A stretch of 64,000 nucleotides of DNA from Engraulis encrasicolus (Eukaryota > Chordata > Actinopteri > Clupeiformes > Engraulidae): the NCBI RefSeq assembly GCF_034702125.1, contig NC_085868.1, forward strand, positions 46,144,764 to 46,208,763, written 5' to 3'. The first letter of the stretch is position 1. Every line of letters begins with the position of its first letter. Under the pieces are notes generated by a model that made no database searches, was not told the DNA's origin, and was given only the letters and a program-made list of their open reading frames with translations. The position numbers and the translations under genes are program-made. Positions 1 through 11,831 of the stretch are shown here, one piece after another.

Positions 1-299
1 TGTTGCTTGTGGCATAGCCAAGGCTACTAGTCACGACCCCCCCAAATATCCCCGCTTATATGTGGATGTGTCTGGACCTCTAAAGCAATGTGATTTACAG
101 CTTGTTTACCGCCTCTTTCTTTCTGTCTGAGACTCTCTCTTTCTCCATCTCTCTCTTTCTCTCAGTAACTGGAGGCTGAATGTCTGCATGTCGCCTGTTA
201 TAAGCACCAGAAACTCTTAAAGCGCTGCAAAAAAGCAGTACATGACAGACACTTTATGCAACTTTAGAATAACTATTTTATTAGCTTTATTAACACTTT

Positions 300-800
300 A
301 ATAACATTTAATAACAATTATTATATGGTGTGACGTCATCGGTCGAATGCTCCATTCATTTCAACGGGGCTCCCCAACGTTCGCACGTCTGTTATTTTTC
401 GATAACGGACGGGTTTGTCTATAACAGACCGCTGTCAATGGCAACAAGACTTTTCACTGCTAAAGCGACTTTTCAACAAGACTCTAATCAGCTGCTGTGA
501 TAGACAACACCTGTTGTCCTGGCAACCTAGCTGTTGCCTAGCGGTGTTCCACAACGGCACTGTTTTGTTTTGCGCAGCAACAATCTTAACATTAAATAGG
601 CCTAAAGAAATGTCCCCGCCATGTGTGAATCATTTAAGTATATCCATATAATAAGCGGGTTCACTTTCGGCGAGTCGGTCGCTTTGTGGAATAGCAGCAC
701 TTCAGAGAGAACAAGACCCCTCCGCTCCGCGTCGGGGTCTAAATATTCTCTCTGTCGTGCTGCTATTCCACGGTAGCGACCTTCTCGCCGAACGTTAACC
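300..800. repeat. Dispersed repeat with a long imperfect palindrome
   Basis: The right part is an imperfect inverted repeat. The left arm at about 666-720 begins TTCGGCGAGTCGGTCGC. The right arm at about 734-792 ends GCGACCTTCTCGCCGAA. The arms share GTGGAATAGCAGCAC and a GACCCC/GGGGTC inner end around a loop of about 13 nt. It looks like a foldback or MITE-type fish repeat, with the flanking 300-660 sequence probably part of the same unit. No coding potential is visible and no target-site duplication could be fixed. Confidence 0.45.
331..338. promoter_or_regulatory. CRE palindrome TGACGTCA
   Basis: This is a perfect 8-bp cAMP-response-element palindrome, the CREB/ATF consensus. It lies at the edge of a dispersed palindromic repeat and no gene follows it, so a chance or repeat-borne site is likely. 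Confidence 0.3.
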
Positions 801-1258
801 CTTACTTAACATTTAACAAAGAATTTACAAATCACTGATAACCAAACTACGACTGCACAGTGGAGTGGGAATCAACTTCTACTGTGTGAGTTTTATGTGG
901 TCTGTTTGATGTGGCCTTCTGGTCTTTGGAGGAGAAACTTCCAGGACCAATGCGACTGTGTCTGCTGTGTTAACATAGTATTTCTTGCCCATTTATAAAC
1001 ATTTGCAAACATTTTGTTGATAATTAGTCCATTATTTATAAAGTGTTTTTAAAGCTGTGAATAGGTAGTTACAGTATTCTAAGTGTTACCACTATTTATA
1101 GTGGAAGAGTTCTGGAATATTTCAGGATTTAAGTGAAACAAGGAAACATTTAATAGGTTTTCTTCTGATGCCCGTCCCCCGTTGTGCCGCGGGTAATTAA
1201 ATGCTCATGCATCCAAATGTTCAGATCAAGCAACACATAAAAAGTCAATCGCCTTCAT

Positions 1259-1975
1259 AGAGAATAACTACCACAGTGAAGGCATGCAAAACTGTGCCAC
1301 AGAAAATTCATTCAAGTGTTTCAAGGTTACTTACAGGAGCTGATGAAAATTGCACGTCTGACCAGACAATGCATAAATGCATATATGGTTGACAAGACAA
1401 AATGCAGAGAAGATGACCGTGTTGCATATGACTTTACCCGTATTTTCCAGGTCATAACTCTGTCTCCTTTTCCTCCTCAACTCCGCGCAGTACAGTAAGA
1501 ACTCTGCTGTAGGATTCAAAATGTTCACAGTAAGAGACACACCAAAAGCATAAAAAACAGAGAGTTTTTATTTGCAGAGAATAACCACCATGTATTGAAA
1601 GCACACAAAACATGTCACAGAAAAAATAATTACAACAGTCCAACGTTGCTTAGAGTGGCTGATGAGACTGCCTGTTTGACCAGACATATGGCTGAGGGAA
1701 AATGCATAGAGTGATGATGACTGTGCATTGATTACCTTATACTGTATATTCCAGGCCATAGTGTCCTTTTCCTTTTCTATGCAACTTGCAGACCAAGTGC
1801 AGTAAGTCGTAAGGCTGCTGAGCAATTGAACTGCTGGATGTTTGACTTTGCCCGTATTTTCCAGGTCATAACTTTGTCTGCCTCTCCTCCTCAACTCCAG
1901 TAACACAGTACAGTAAATACCATAGTAAGTACCATAGTAAGTAGCTGCTGAGCAATTGAACTGCTGGATGTTTAT
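1259..1975. repeat. Degenerate tandem repeat, period about 318 bp
   Basis: Two full units (from about 1259 and 1577) start with AGAGAATAAC(T/C)ACCA and share the blocks GTCACAGAAAA, GCTGATGA and GACCAGACA. A third partial unit at about 1838 repeats the GACTTTGCCCGTATTTTCC block seen at about 1433. A shorter block, GCTGAGCAATTGAACTGC, occurs at about 1815 and again at about 1947. The units are clearly diverged, so this is an old tandem duplication. Short open frames on both strands merely reflect the repeat. Confidence 0.5.
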
Positions 1976-2028
1976 GTTGTTTATCTGTTTTCCACCGGCC
2001 GGTATCCAGATGGCGCTGCTCCTAAACG

Positions 2029-2235
2029 GTGAAGACAAGGTCATGTGACGTGTGTTGCCGTTGCCGTGGCAGGGCACAGCTGCCCGGCTCTCATTTACAC
2101 TCGGCAGGCTTGCTGAGCCTCATCATCAGCTCCCAGTCTCTGGAGGAAAAAGGTCACGTCACCGTCATCAAGCTGTGTCACCTCACCTCCGCCACTTACA
2201 AACACCAGGAAATAGTGGAGGCTAAAATAATGTGA
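2029..2235 (+). other. Exon-like open frame, unrecognised
   Basis: A 68-codon frame (no ATG at its 5' end; it opens at a GTG) has coding-like composition in its second half, including the stretch SLEEKGHVTVIKLCHLTS, and ends in TGA. GC content is higher than in the flanks. A pyrimidine stretch ending in CAG lies just upstream at about 2009. I do not recognise any domain. It could be a gene-fragment or pseudogene exon, or a chance frame; there is no neighbouring exon to support it. Confidence 0.15.
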
Positions 2236-2415
2236 CTTATATGGCACTGTACATACACTGTAACAAATAGCTGTTTATTTACGGCAATTCTGCAACAGCA
2301 TTCTACTGTTTTTCGAAAAAACAGACAACTACTGTGAAAATATTACTTTGAGTCACATATTGAGCATAAACAGTAAGTACTGCACAATAGCAGTATTCGC
2401 CGTTGTGGAAAAAAC

Positions 2416-2823
2416 TAGAGATGCACCGGATCCTGATTTTTAGGATCCTGCCGGATACCAGATCCACTGAATAAGATCCTGCCGGATCCGGAACCGGATA
2501 CTGGATCCTACAAAAGGGTTGAAACATATAGTCTACTCGCACACGTGGGCCCTTTTTATTACGTTGGCGCAAACTATTTTTTAGACTCATTGGCTTATTG
2601 CCACACTGCCTGCAATAGCCGCTTCCAAAGGGATTTCACTCCATGCAGTGATTGGGGTTGTGAAAGACTGAAAAGCCTAGACTAGACATGCACCAGACCC
2701 TGATTTTTAGGTAACATGCCGGATACCGGATCCACTGCTTAAGATCCTGCCGGACCCGGATCCTGTGAAAAACTGTATTATCCTGACGGATCCGGAACCG
2801 GAACCGGATCCGGTGCATCTCTA
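2416..2823 (+). mobile_element. Non-autonomous hAT element, TAGAGATGCACC family, copy 1
   Basis: It begins TAGAGATGCACCGG and ends CCGGTGCATCTCTA, so the terminal inverted repeats are near perfect. The flanks GAAAAAAC and GAAAATAA match at 6 of 8 positions, consistent with a decayed 8-bp hAT target-site duplication. The interior is rich in GGATCC/CCGGAT subrepeats. A second internal head-like block (TAGACATGCACC at about 2684) suggests a composite origin. A second copy lies at 34065-34507. No transposase is present. Confidence 0.75.
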
Positions 2824-3121
2824 GAAAATAACAAGTTATTTTAGACAGCACCATTGAAACCCATTCATCCTCCACTTGTCCGTGATCACCATCAAACTTC
2901 AATACCACCTGAAGAACTGAAGTCATTCTGACTGGTTAAAGATTATCTGATACTATCAAGCATGATGAAACAATTTCTAAGGAAACTACAATTCTTAAAA
3001 AGTGCTTGATGCAGCAAAGTGTGAGTAGGATATGCATTTTGATAGTGATGAAAGTGTGAATGGCTGAAACATTTTAAGAACTTGTAACACTCTTGCAACA
3101 AGCAGCCCCATCTAAACCAAT

Positions 3122-3790
3122 CTGCTAATCAGTGCCTGGCCTCACCTGAGTAGGGCTGTTATGCCATTATTCAATTACGGGCGTCACCTGCCAAGGGCCT
3201 GATGACTCTGGTCACATGGTACTCTTGCACCTGTATATAAATCTGGACTATCAACACTTCAGTTGCTTGCCTGCCTGCTGGCTGGCCTGCATGGCACAGC
3301 ATAGCACTTGTTTGCCTACAAGCTTGCCTACAAGCTTGCTTACATGCTTGCTTACATGCTTGCACACTTTCCTCTTTGTGAAAGCTTGCTGTATGTGGCA
3401 TCATTTGTGGCATTGTTGCATATAATGTGCCTGCTGCAAATTAGTCATTGCTTTGAGAGCTAGCTTGTAGTGCTGCTAGTTTGCTGTGCTACTTGGTGCA
3501 AAATCATTTTTTAAAGACTGACCAATGCTATATTCATCATTGGCTCATCAAGAGATACAGTAAAAAGCCCACCTTGCACACTATCATTGTAACATAGCAC
3601 TGTGTACTCTGACATTTTATTCATGCCCACACTTTCAAAGGACCACAGCAAACCATTTTCTCAATACAGCATTGCGCCATAGTATCATGCTCAAGGCACT
3701 CCAGTCATGGTGAACGATGGGAGGGTGGGGTGGTAACATGGCCAGGGTACCACAGTTATGGAGAATGATGGGTGGGGTGGGAAGTTGCCA
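3122..3790 (+). repeat. Repeat core R, copy R1 (E-box + TATA + CTTGC-rich run)
   Basis: The core contains CTCTGGTCACATGG, then TATATAAA at 3234-3241, then CTGGACT and CAGTTGCTTGCCTGCC. A low-complexity run of TTGCCTACAAGC-like units follows (about 3305-3365). Farther on, TCCAGTCATGGTGAACGATG marks the 3' block shared with the other copies. Four more copies occur near 40.2, 42.9, 47/49 (reverse) and 58.1 kb. This is promoter-like architecture within a mobile element; transcription is inferred, not shown. Confidence 0.5.
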
Positions 3791-4414
3791 TGGCCATATT
3801 CATGAATACAACTATGACCCAGTATTTGCCTGTCATCACACAGTACAATTCAACTTTTTAACTGAAATGTACTGTTATTTTTCTTTAGAGTACTGTTATT
3901 TAACAGTTCAATTGCTGCTGAAAAAATGTTATATACTGTGATACATTAAACAGCAATGAGCTGTATTTGATTTTTGGTGTGAAATAACAGTAGAATTACA
4001 GGTAAATATAATTGCCAGTAACTGCCGTTATTTTGCAGGGAAATTTTCTTAGAGTGTAGGAAACATGAGGCTAAAACAATACCACTCACATGACTTTCTA
4101 CATAGGAAACATGTCTCAAACAGCGTTACTCATATGACTTTGTACATACGGTAGGAAACAATACGACTCATTACATATGTCGGTCGGTCATTCTATGAAA
4201 ATACACTAATACGATACCACCATTATGAAGCCTTCCAATTTGTGTATCAATGAAAAAGTCATATTTCGTAACATAGGCCTACCGTAACATAATATGATCC
4301 TATACCTTGCATAGGCCAGCATGCCATGTGGGATATGAACATTGTGTTAAATTCTCTTCTGTTCAAACAAGCAGAATGCACATTGATACTGACTAAAATC
4401 TGAAACTTATCCCC

Positions 4415-4584
4415 TGTGTGTGTGTGTGTGCGTGCGTGCGTGTTTGTGTGTGCTGCCTTTGTGTGTGTGTCTGTCAGTCTCTCCGTCTCTCTCGCGGTGT
4501 TTGTGTGTGTGTGTGTGTGTGGAGTGGGGGGTGTGTGCGTGCCTGTGTATGTGCGCGTGCTCTGTGTGCCTATGTGTGTGTGCA
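4415..4584. repeat. Compound (TG)n microsatellite
   Basis: TG and TGCG runs are interrupted by a short TCTC-rich block at about 4471-4496. Open frames here encode only CV/VC or TH repeats and are not genes. Confidence 0.95.
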
Positions 4585-4589
4585 TGATT

Positions 4590-5745
4590 TGTGTTGTCAT
4601 AGCACATTGATTCAGGGCCATATGGCATATGCCACACTTCAGTCAGGATTTTATTGATGTCTTCATATAACCACAATGGGCTCCTTCTTTGCAAGACAAA
4701 CCCGACTCATACACATTCAGGTGATAATGATGATGACGACGGCGAGCATGGTGATGTTTAATGTACAGACTATTTTTAGGGTGAGATGTACATGAGCGTA
4801 CGTGTTTTATACACTTCTAGCGTGGTTATCATCTCTGATAAAGAGCTCTCTGTAGGACGCCTCGCCATGTGCAGCGCGGGTGATTAGGTTAATCACGACT
4901 GCTGATGGAGGTGTCATAATTACCTTCCTCCCACACAAATGAAGGGGGGTCTAGTAGGGGCGTCTAATTTAACCTTGGAAAATGCATGTGCCTCATATCT
5001 CAGGGCGACATATCTCAGAAGTGCATGCTTACTGCGCCCACACTCGTGTGCCAAAGAATGACAAACCTATAGCGAGCAGCTATACTTACTGTGGTGTACG
5101 CACACACAAACACATATAGCTCTTTACATGTTCCAGCATATCAGCGTGAACTAACCCTCCTCTTGTCTTCGGGTTGCCACCGACCTGTTTTGGTTTTTAA
5201 ATGTAAAAAAACAACTACACAATGTTAATGTATCTCATCCAGGCCTTTTGATTTTGTTAGAACCATCTGAACATATTTCTAAAGTAAAAATGTATTTCTG
5301 CAAATTTGAAAATGGTCTACATAAAAATATAGTAGTTGTGATCATAACATACTTTATAAAGTAATAATTACTGTCAAAACAGAATGTATTCATGCTTTAC
5401 AGGCCAAAGGAAAGGAAACCATATCCTCTCCTAATCATGTAATCAGCTGGGAAGTCAATATTTTGACCAACTGTGTGTGATGGAACAGGCTCCAAACAGA
5501 TGACAGGAAGTGGACTCAAAACTCACTGAGCCTCTTTTGCCTCCATCCTCTAAATAATAATCATGAGATCACACGAGGAGATAGATATCCTAGCCGTGCT
5601 AGACCCACATCAAGATGAGGTAGGTGTAGAAAATATGATATTCGTAGGCAGCGGGGCAGGCTGTGCAATTTCCCTCTCCATGCAACAGTACTTGAACAAA
5701 TCAATGCAATGAATAGAATAACAACAAAAGGGAATAGAGCTGCAT
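4590..5745. other. Unique sequence, no gene seen
   Basis: No repeat copy, RNA gene or credible coding frame was recognised. Composition is ordinary and mildly AT-rich. Confidence 0.6.
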
Positions 5746-5749
5746 AGCC

Positions 5750-5960
5750 TGGGGTGGATTTCTCGAATCCGACCAAAATTAGCCTTCGGACCAAGTAAGT
5801 ACGAACGAAGTCCGACACAACAACTAACCAACAACTATGATTTCTCGAAAGCCTCAAACCAACAAGGTACGAAGTAAGTCCGATGAAATTCCAACCAAGT
5901 AAGTTCAGACGCACGATGAAGTTGTCGGAAATGCTCGGAGTGTCTCGCCTCAGCTCGGGT
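5750..5960. repeat. Repeat arm rich in CGAACGAAG/AGTCCGA motifs
   Basis: The block starts GGGGTGGATTTCTCGAATCC and carries repeated AAGTAAGT(A/C)CGAACGAAGTCCG-like words. A related block in opposite orientation sits at about 8160-8370 and ends with TTCGAGAATGTTAGCCCTGG. The two could be the degraded long terminal inverted repeats of a roughly 2.6-kb DNA transposon with later insertions inside. No target-site duplication could be fixed. Confidence 0.35.
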
Positions 5961-6188
5961 GCATTTGTCGCAAAGCAGTGACGCTGTACCACACAGTGCC
6001 TGTCAAATTCAGGCTATACATCTATCAAAGTCCACAAATCTTTGTCAACACAATCATGTCCCCGACTTCACCCCTCTTCAACTGCAGTTACCAAATGCGA
6101 CATTACAATCCACCATGTATTATTTTTACTTAGGTTTTGCATATAATGTTTGGATTAATATTGTATAGCCTACCACTAATATGGAAGC

Positions 6189-6280
6189 ACGGTTGGTGGG
6201 TGAGTGGTTAGAATGTCGGAATTCCATACACGTTTGCCGTTTCCTTATCGGAGGCGTGAGTTCAATCCCCGGTGAATATA
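6189..6280 (+). mobile_element. tRNA-like SINE head (old)
   Basis: A box A-like word (GGTGAGTGGTTAGAAT) precedes a box B-like word (GAGTTCAATCCCC) about 50 bp downstream, the spacing and order of a tRNA-derived Pol III promoter. The anticodon arm is not foldable to a functional tRNA. It is probably the degraded head of a SINE; the body is not evident because a hAT element begins at 6290. Confidence 0.35.
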
Positions 6281-6289
6281 ACCATAGGT

Positions 6290-6496
6290 CAGTGTTTCCC
6301 AACCTTTTTTGTCCTGCGTACCCCCTAAGCAATTTTGTCACATGATGAGTACCCCTTCACTCATGCTCTATATCTGTTCCTATATCCCAATGTGACTACA
6401 CTCCATATATTTGTTATTATTACATTTTTCCAAGTACCCCCTGAGGTGTGCTCGCGTACCCCTAGAGGTGCATATACCCCTGGTTGGGAAACACTG
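6290..6496 (+). mobile_element. Short non-autonomous hAT (CAGTGTTTCCCAACC ends)
   Basis: The termini are CAGTGTTTCCCAACC and GGTTGGGAAACACTG, a perfect 15-bp inverted repeat. Flanks CCATAGGT and GCCTAGGC share 5 of 8 bases, so the target-site duplication is decayed or absent. Internal GTACCCC blocks occur on both arms. At 207 bp it is a MITE of the widespread vertebrate type with CAG...CTG hAT ends. Confidence 0.75.
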
Positions 6497-6499
6497 GCC

Positions 6500-8150
6500 T
6501 AGGCTATATAATAACCACCCATCACATCTTTTTTCCAGAACGGCAAGCGAAGTCATTCTCACGCTCATGGGCAACGCAACACTTTCAACAGGTCATGGCC
6601 AGGCAGATTGCAGTTAAATGCTGCTTGAAATGATAACTGAAATTACGCTTGAGAATTAATAAAACATATCAGAATGTTTATTTAATTTTCCAGTCTGCAC
6701 GCGTCTTTACGCGCAACGTAAGCGGGTGGAACTGCCATTATTGCCGTTGTACATAAAGACGCGCAGGAAGGGACCTATGGAAGGGGCCGTTAATGTCTGT
6801 AAACATGGCACATTCAAAGTCCTTCAACGTCGGAAAAGACCTGTTAACACAATCATATCCCCAAAATCCACCCCATTAAATCCAGTAACCAAATGTCGGT
6901 CTACACATCACCATCAATGAAGAGCAATGGGCGGTGAATGGTAAGCGCGAAGGCATTTTCAGTGTGACAAGATTTCGATTCCCTCAGTAAGATAGGCCTA
7001 CATTAAACGCAGGTGCCTATTCCTCTGCGCAACTGTTTATCCAACCTCTGTGTGTGTGCGTAAAGTGGCCGATCCACGCGTGCTGTTGGGCACGCTTGTG
7101 GAGCTCTGGCATCCGAGAGTCTTTGCCTCGCAGCCACGCACGCAGTCACATTAAGGCCAAGTCAAATTGCTTTTCACCTGTATTTTACAAAAACACAAAA
7201 CGATGGCCCAATTCACACAGATAGAGAAAGAATGACACGATGCGCTGTGTTGTTTTCTGATCCCCCTGACTGCATAACGGACACTTCGTGCGCCATGGGC
7301 CATGGCGCTATTTGGAGTGTGCTCACTGCTGAAACAACATTTGCTTTAACAGTAGCCTATTGGCCGGCTGCTTGTGACAGACTTGTATTACAATAGTAGA
7401 ATTGAAATGAAAAGAAGAATATGAATACTATAAGACCTAGTAACGCGAAGAAGTGTCCTATTCTTGTCATCACGCTCGCCTTTCCGAGTGCCTTTCCATT
7501 ACGCACTATTTCAACATACTAGGGCAGTTGCATAATGTCAATTTTTTGAACTTGTTGTAGCCTACGATGTAGTTTGGAGTTCTTGTGGACTAAGGCATAG
7601 CCTACAATGCAAGGAATAGGCCTACAAGAAGGATCACCGCACACTGGTGCCTTTTAAAAATAATAGTGAATAGCGGATTTCGCAATGGCAACTTATAGGC
7701 TACATGTATTTCCATGTAGCCTATGCTTGTTGGAGTTTAATCAAAATGTGCTATTGGCTTTGTTATGTGTGGAGATATGTGAGCAATTAAATAATCTGCA
7801 TTCATGCAAGATGCTGCTTTTGGTGTGGGTTCAATTCCCGATGGTAATCAAACGGTTCTTTTTTTGGCGCAGCTTTGATTGATCGGAGCTCGTGAAGCAC
7901 GATAGTGGAACATATAATTTCCTACTATATTTGGGCAATATTTTTGTCCCCTATTTGAATATTGTGTTGGTGGGGTTTTTTTCAGCCCTGTTCGTAACAT
8001 GACTAGACATTTGGTGTAGTATGGTCGGAGGCTTGTGCACTTGGTGGCAGTAATCGATCGATGTTGCTTGAACTCTACCTGAACCCGCCCAAAACCACGA
8101 ACAAGAGTGACGTGCTTCCCAAAACAAAGGTGAACTAGCTAACCATGCTA
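6500..8150. other. Mostly unique sequence; one short perfect hairpin
   Basis: No gene was recognised. The only clear structure is a 12-bp perfect inverted repeat, ATAGGCTACATG at 7695-7706 and its complement at 7713-7724, with a 6-nt loop. Confidence 0.5.
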
Positions 8151-8159
8151 TTCGTTCCA

Positions 8160-8370
8160 GTTCCGACAGTAGTACTAACGAACAGCCCCTACTTCGTTTT
8201 GCAGCAACGCCTGAGTCGTTCGCACCAACATCGGACGAACGACTAACTACATTACTTGTAAACATTGGTACTTTGTAAGTCCGAACGAAGTGTTCCAGAA
8301 ACAGTTTTGTCGCACCTGGGTCGTTAGTTGCTACCTTAGTTAGCAACGAAGGTTTCGAGAATGTTAGCCC
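8160..8370. repeat. Second CGAAC-rich arm, inverted relative to 5750-5960
   Basis: The block includes GTAAGTCCGAACGAAGTG and CGTTCGCACC words and ends in TTCGAGAATGTTAGCCCTGG, which mirrors the start of the 5750 block. The minus-strand open frame over it shows no recognised domain and is probably non-coding. Confidence 0.35.
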
Positions 8371-8402
8371 TGGGCGATAGCGGACTGTTGACTCTGTCAA
8401 AC

Positions 8403-8701
8403 AGTCTGGCGAAAGCTAAGAGAAATCCGTTCTACGTGGAGGGTGGGAGATGGTCTGAGCTTAGTCTGCCATTTAAATTCATAGGAGTTCCAAATTCAAA
8501 TCAAAAGTCATATTGTGCTTTATTAGCATGACTGTTATAATAGTGTCGCAAAAGCATACAAATAACAAAGCAAAAGTGTGAATAGTGTTACCTTAACCAA
8601 TCAGTGACGGACTTTGCGGGTGAGTTCTGCATCACCACTCTCAACTGTTTGCTGATTGGCTAAACAGTGAGCGAACTAAGCAAGGAGGGTTTCGCCAGAC
8701 T
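8403..8701. mobile_element. Short TIR repeat with AGTCTGGCGAAA ends
   Basis: Perfect 12-bp terminal inverted repeats AGTCTGGCGAAA and TTTCGCCAGACT bound a 299-bp AT-rich interior. The interior also has a mirrored pair AACCAATCAG and CTGATTGGCT. It is likely a MITE; no convincing target-site duplication is seen. Confidence 0.5.
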
Positions 8702-8904
8702 ATGTGCTGAGCCAGAATCTTTGGGTGGAGTACATAATGGCATCCCCAGGCTAAGAGCTGCTCTGTCAGGACTCAAAATCCTGCCTCCTGGGGCAGCCTT
8801 GGGGATTGCCACTAAGTGGTGTCTACATGTTTAGAGATAGTAATGAGAAATTACTTAGTGAATTCATAATGTGAAAATAATAATTGACCATTTCCTTGGG
8901 GGTT

Positions 8905-9000
8905 NNNNNNNNNNNNNNNNNNNNNNNNNNNNNNNNNNNNNNNNNNNNNNNNNNNNNNNNNNNNNNNNNNNNNNNNNNNNNNNNNNNNNNNNNNNNNNNN
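8905..9000. other. Assembly gap (96 N)
   Basis: There is an unbroken run of N. Any feature crossing it cannot be assessed, and apparent open frames through it are meaningless. Confidence 1.
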
Positions 9001-9757
9001 TGCATGCGCAGGCAGGGACGTAACCAGACAAAATACGGAGGTAAAATACTGTGTGCTGTACTGCATACTGTACATTTAGAATGCTTCAAATACTTCAGTC
9101 AAATTCTCAAGTTTGTTTTTATTAATCACTGTCCTGAGGATAAATGGGGGAGTCATATACAGATTGAATTTGTCATTGTTGATCATATATCAATTTTCAC
9201 CATAGATAAATTCTACATTACTGAAAAATGACATGACATGACCTCTGTGTCCTCAATGGTAGTTACGGCCATGGAGCCAGTCTCTATGGACATGCAAGCA
9301 CATCACTCCTCACTGAAATGTTCTATTTAACATTTACAGCACAACTAGACATGCTTATGAAACAAAATGAGAATGTGTCACAAACTAACATTATGTGCAT
9401 TCATTCTTTCATTATTTCCATTCTCTCTTTGCGAAGGAAGGTGATCTTTATATTATATTGTTCCAACACTGCATGCACAGGTTGCTCCTCGTGTGTGACA
9501 TCTGGCTCTCTACAAAGATGCTAATTGCACAAGAGACACGGCTAATGTGATTTAGAAAATTGTTCAAGTACAGCTTCATCAACACTTGGGTTTCCAACAA
9601 CAGAGTCAAATGCACTTAAGATTCAAGATTCAAGATTATTAAGATTCAAGAATTAAAAAAAGGCGACAAATTATGTTTAGAGAACAACACTTAGTATACT
9701 ATTAGATTTGATCACTTCTGCATTTCAATTGACCATGAGAGTGCAGCAGAGATAATA
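9001..9757. other. Unique sequence, no gene seen
   Basis: The stretch is AT-rich, with a small AAGATTCAAGATT-like direct repeat at about 9618-9650. No RNA gene or coding frame was recognised. Confidence 0.5.
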
Positions 9758-9765
9758 GTCACACC

Positions 9766-11752
9766 CAGGGGCGTAGCACCAAATTTGGGGCCCTAGGAAC
9801 AACTTCTTTCATGGGCCCCCCTACTCAACAACCCCGTAAACACCATCCCCCCAAAAACCCCACCCCCCCCCCCCCCCCCCCCCCCCCCCGCACGCGCGCG
9901 ACTGATAGTCATCCTCCTTGCCTTCCTCAGAAAACCCCTCTAGGCCTATGCTTTCCTCCCCTTCACTTGAATCATCCTCATTTTCAATCATATGATAGCC
10001 TATCACAGAACAGACATAATGTCCTTATTTTTCACATCACCAGTTGTGAAAAGTCTGCTATCATATTCATAGAGATGACTTTTAATCACTTCATCACTAT
10101 GGTGTGAGGGGGAGGAGAGAGACTGGTAAATCTCTCTTCACAATGCATTTAGCCTAATATTTCGTGCAATAAGGAGACATGAGACATTGATATAGAACTG
10201 AACTTTCTTCAATATGCATCCCTGAACAGAAACACACGCGCTCGCGCACACATTCATTCACTTGCACTGGCCCGCTGCACGCACCCGCACGTCATTTGTC
10301 CGTTAGTTGTTTTTTGGGAGAGCAAGGAATAGAGAATCAGCTGTGATTTACTGGCAGAAGCTTACTATGGAATGTCGCTTAAAATAGGCTGGAACAAAAG
10401 TATCGCTGTTTGGATTTGATGCCGTTATTCTCAACCTTCTAAAGTCAGGGCACCCCGAACCTAGTCACATAGAAATCATTATTTATTAGGCTACTGCATA
10501 GGCTATAGTTTCAGATTTAAATTGGCCAGTAACTATTTCACAGTAGCCTACCTTAAATAGGGTAATTGTCATGAGCACTCAATGCAGATAGGCTACCTGC
10601 TCAGCACGGAGGTAGGTAGGCTACTCTGCCTATCTTTTGTCTTGCGCTTTGCGCAGATTAGAATGGCGTCAGCAGCATTCAAAACGCAGACTGGTGCCCC
10701 GTCAAAATATCGTCATTAATTTACCACACTTCAGCTACAACGGACGTTGTCAGATAGCCAGGGAAAGTAACCAGAGATTTCCTATTGAGAGTGTTGAGAC
10801 CGCAAAATGAAAGCAGAATGACGGTTCAGGACTGACAGCTCGCACCGCCACCTTGACATTGGCAACTGATGAACGTGACGTTGATTAATATCGTTACGAG
10901 GACATAATCAATCTGCAAATGTGATGCACCCGATTGAGAAACTGCTTTTCCTCAACATTAGGATATTAGGCTAGCTAAAATAGGCTCACCTTCTCTTAAG
11001 TTCGCACAATTTGCATCTGCTGTGACAGGGGGCATCTTCACGTTTGTGACATTTTCTTGATTCATTTTACAAATTAGCTTTGCTATTTGGATATTTGAAC
11101 CAACATCGACCCTATGTTGGTCTTGTGACTTGTTATGAATATATCAAAGACAAATATGGGTTCAATAGACTATCACAATTATAGCCAAAAAATGATATAT
11201 ATATTTTTTAATCTGACTCCGGCTATCACAGTAGGCCACACGGAATGGGAATGAGATAACCAGCCTATACTGTAGGCGGTAATTTTGACATTTGGGCTCA
11301 CCTTTCTTGCAAGAAATCAGCAGCAGTTGCTTCGTCTGGTTTCCCCTGTCTCTCTTGCCTTTCTATTCTTTTTGTGAAAGCCTGGTGTTTTAGACATCTT
11401 TCATTGCTAACCGGCTGCTGCGTTCAATGCCTATAATGAAGTGAGTGTTGATTACGCATATTGTGCAATCAAAAGTCCGCGAGAGGGCGGACTAAACCAA
11501 TGCGTACTGATTATGGGGGTGTTTGATATATATTGTAGCCTATTTGCAGGCTAGGATATCCAATTTAACAGATGTATTTCCAGAGAACATTGGAATTGCA
11601 TTTTACCAACATGTATTGACATCATTGTAAAAATAATGTTTAAAAAAGCAAAACAAGAAGAACATTTTCCATAGGGGCCCCCCGGTGGGCCCCCCAGGTG
11701 GGCTGGGCCCTGAGAATGAGTCGGGGTTTTCCCCCCCTGTTCCACGCCGCTG
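9766..11752 (+). mobile_element. hAT-like element, 2 kb, perfect 8-bp TSD
   Basis: The left end is CAGGGGCGTAGCACC and the right end GTTCCACGCCGCTG; they match as inverted repeats at 11 of 14 positions. GTCACACC flanks both sides exactly (9758-9765 and 11753-11760), a perfect 8-bp duplication typical of hAT insertion. GGGGCCC-rich sequence lies inside each end. The interior has a 27-nt C run (9863-9889) and no transposase frame I can recognise, so it is probably non-autonomous or decayed. Confidence 0.7.
9863..9889. repeat. Poly-C tract followed by GCACGCGCGCG
   Basis: There are 27 consecutive C, then an alternating CG/CA run, all inside the hAT-like element. The complementary poly-G strand could form quadruplex structures. 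Confidence 0.9.
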
Positions 11753-11831
11753 GTCACACCACTGCTTGAGCCCCCCTCCCCTGTCCTGAAGGATGCAGGT
11801 CTTCAGAGTCTCCCCTACTGGTTGTTCCTAC

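Larger units (their letters stand above)
2256..4056 (+). mobile_element. TA-flanked TIR element M1 (non-autonomous)
   Basis: The left end reads CACTGTAACAAAT and the right end TCTTAGAGTG; each is flanked by TA (2254-2255 and 4057-4058). Sub-terminal sequence also mirrors: TTACGGC near the left end, GCCGTTA near the right. The 1.8-kb interior has no transposase-like frame but carries a repeat core (3122-3790) shared with elements near 40, 43, 46-49 and 58 kb. A hAT element is inserted at 2416-2823, so M1 is older. TA flanks and CAC(A/T)GTAA ends suggest a Tc1/mariner-like or other TA-targeting system; the superfamily is uncertain. Confidence 0.5.

Noticed and set aside
7951..8400. 149-codon minus-strand open frame
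   Set aside because: No recognised domain, and its composition follows CGAAC-rich repeat sequence.
8823..9231. Open frames spanning the N gap
   Set aside because: The gap content is unknown.
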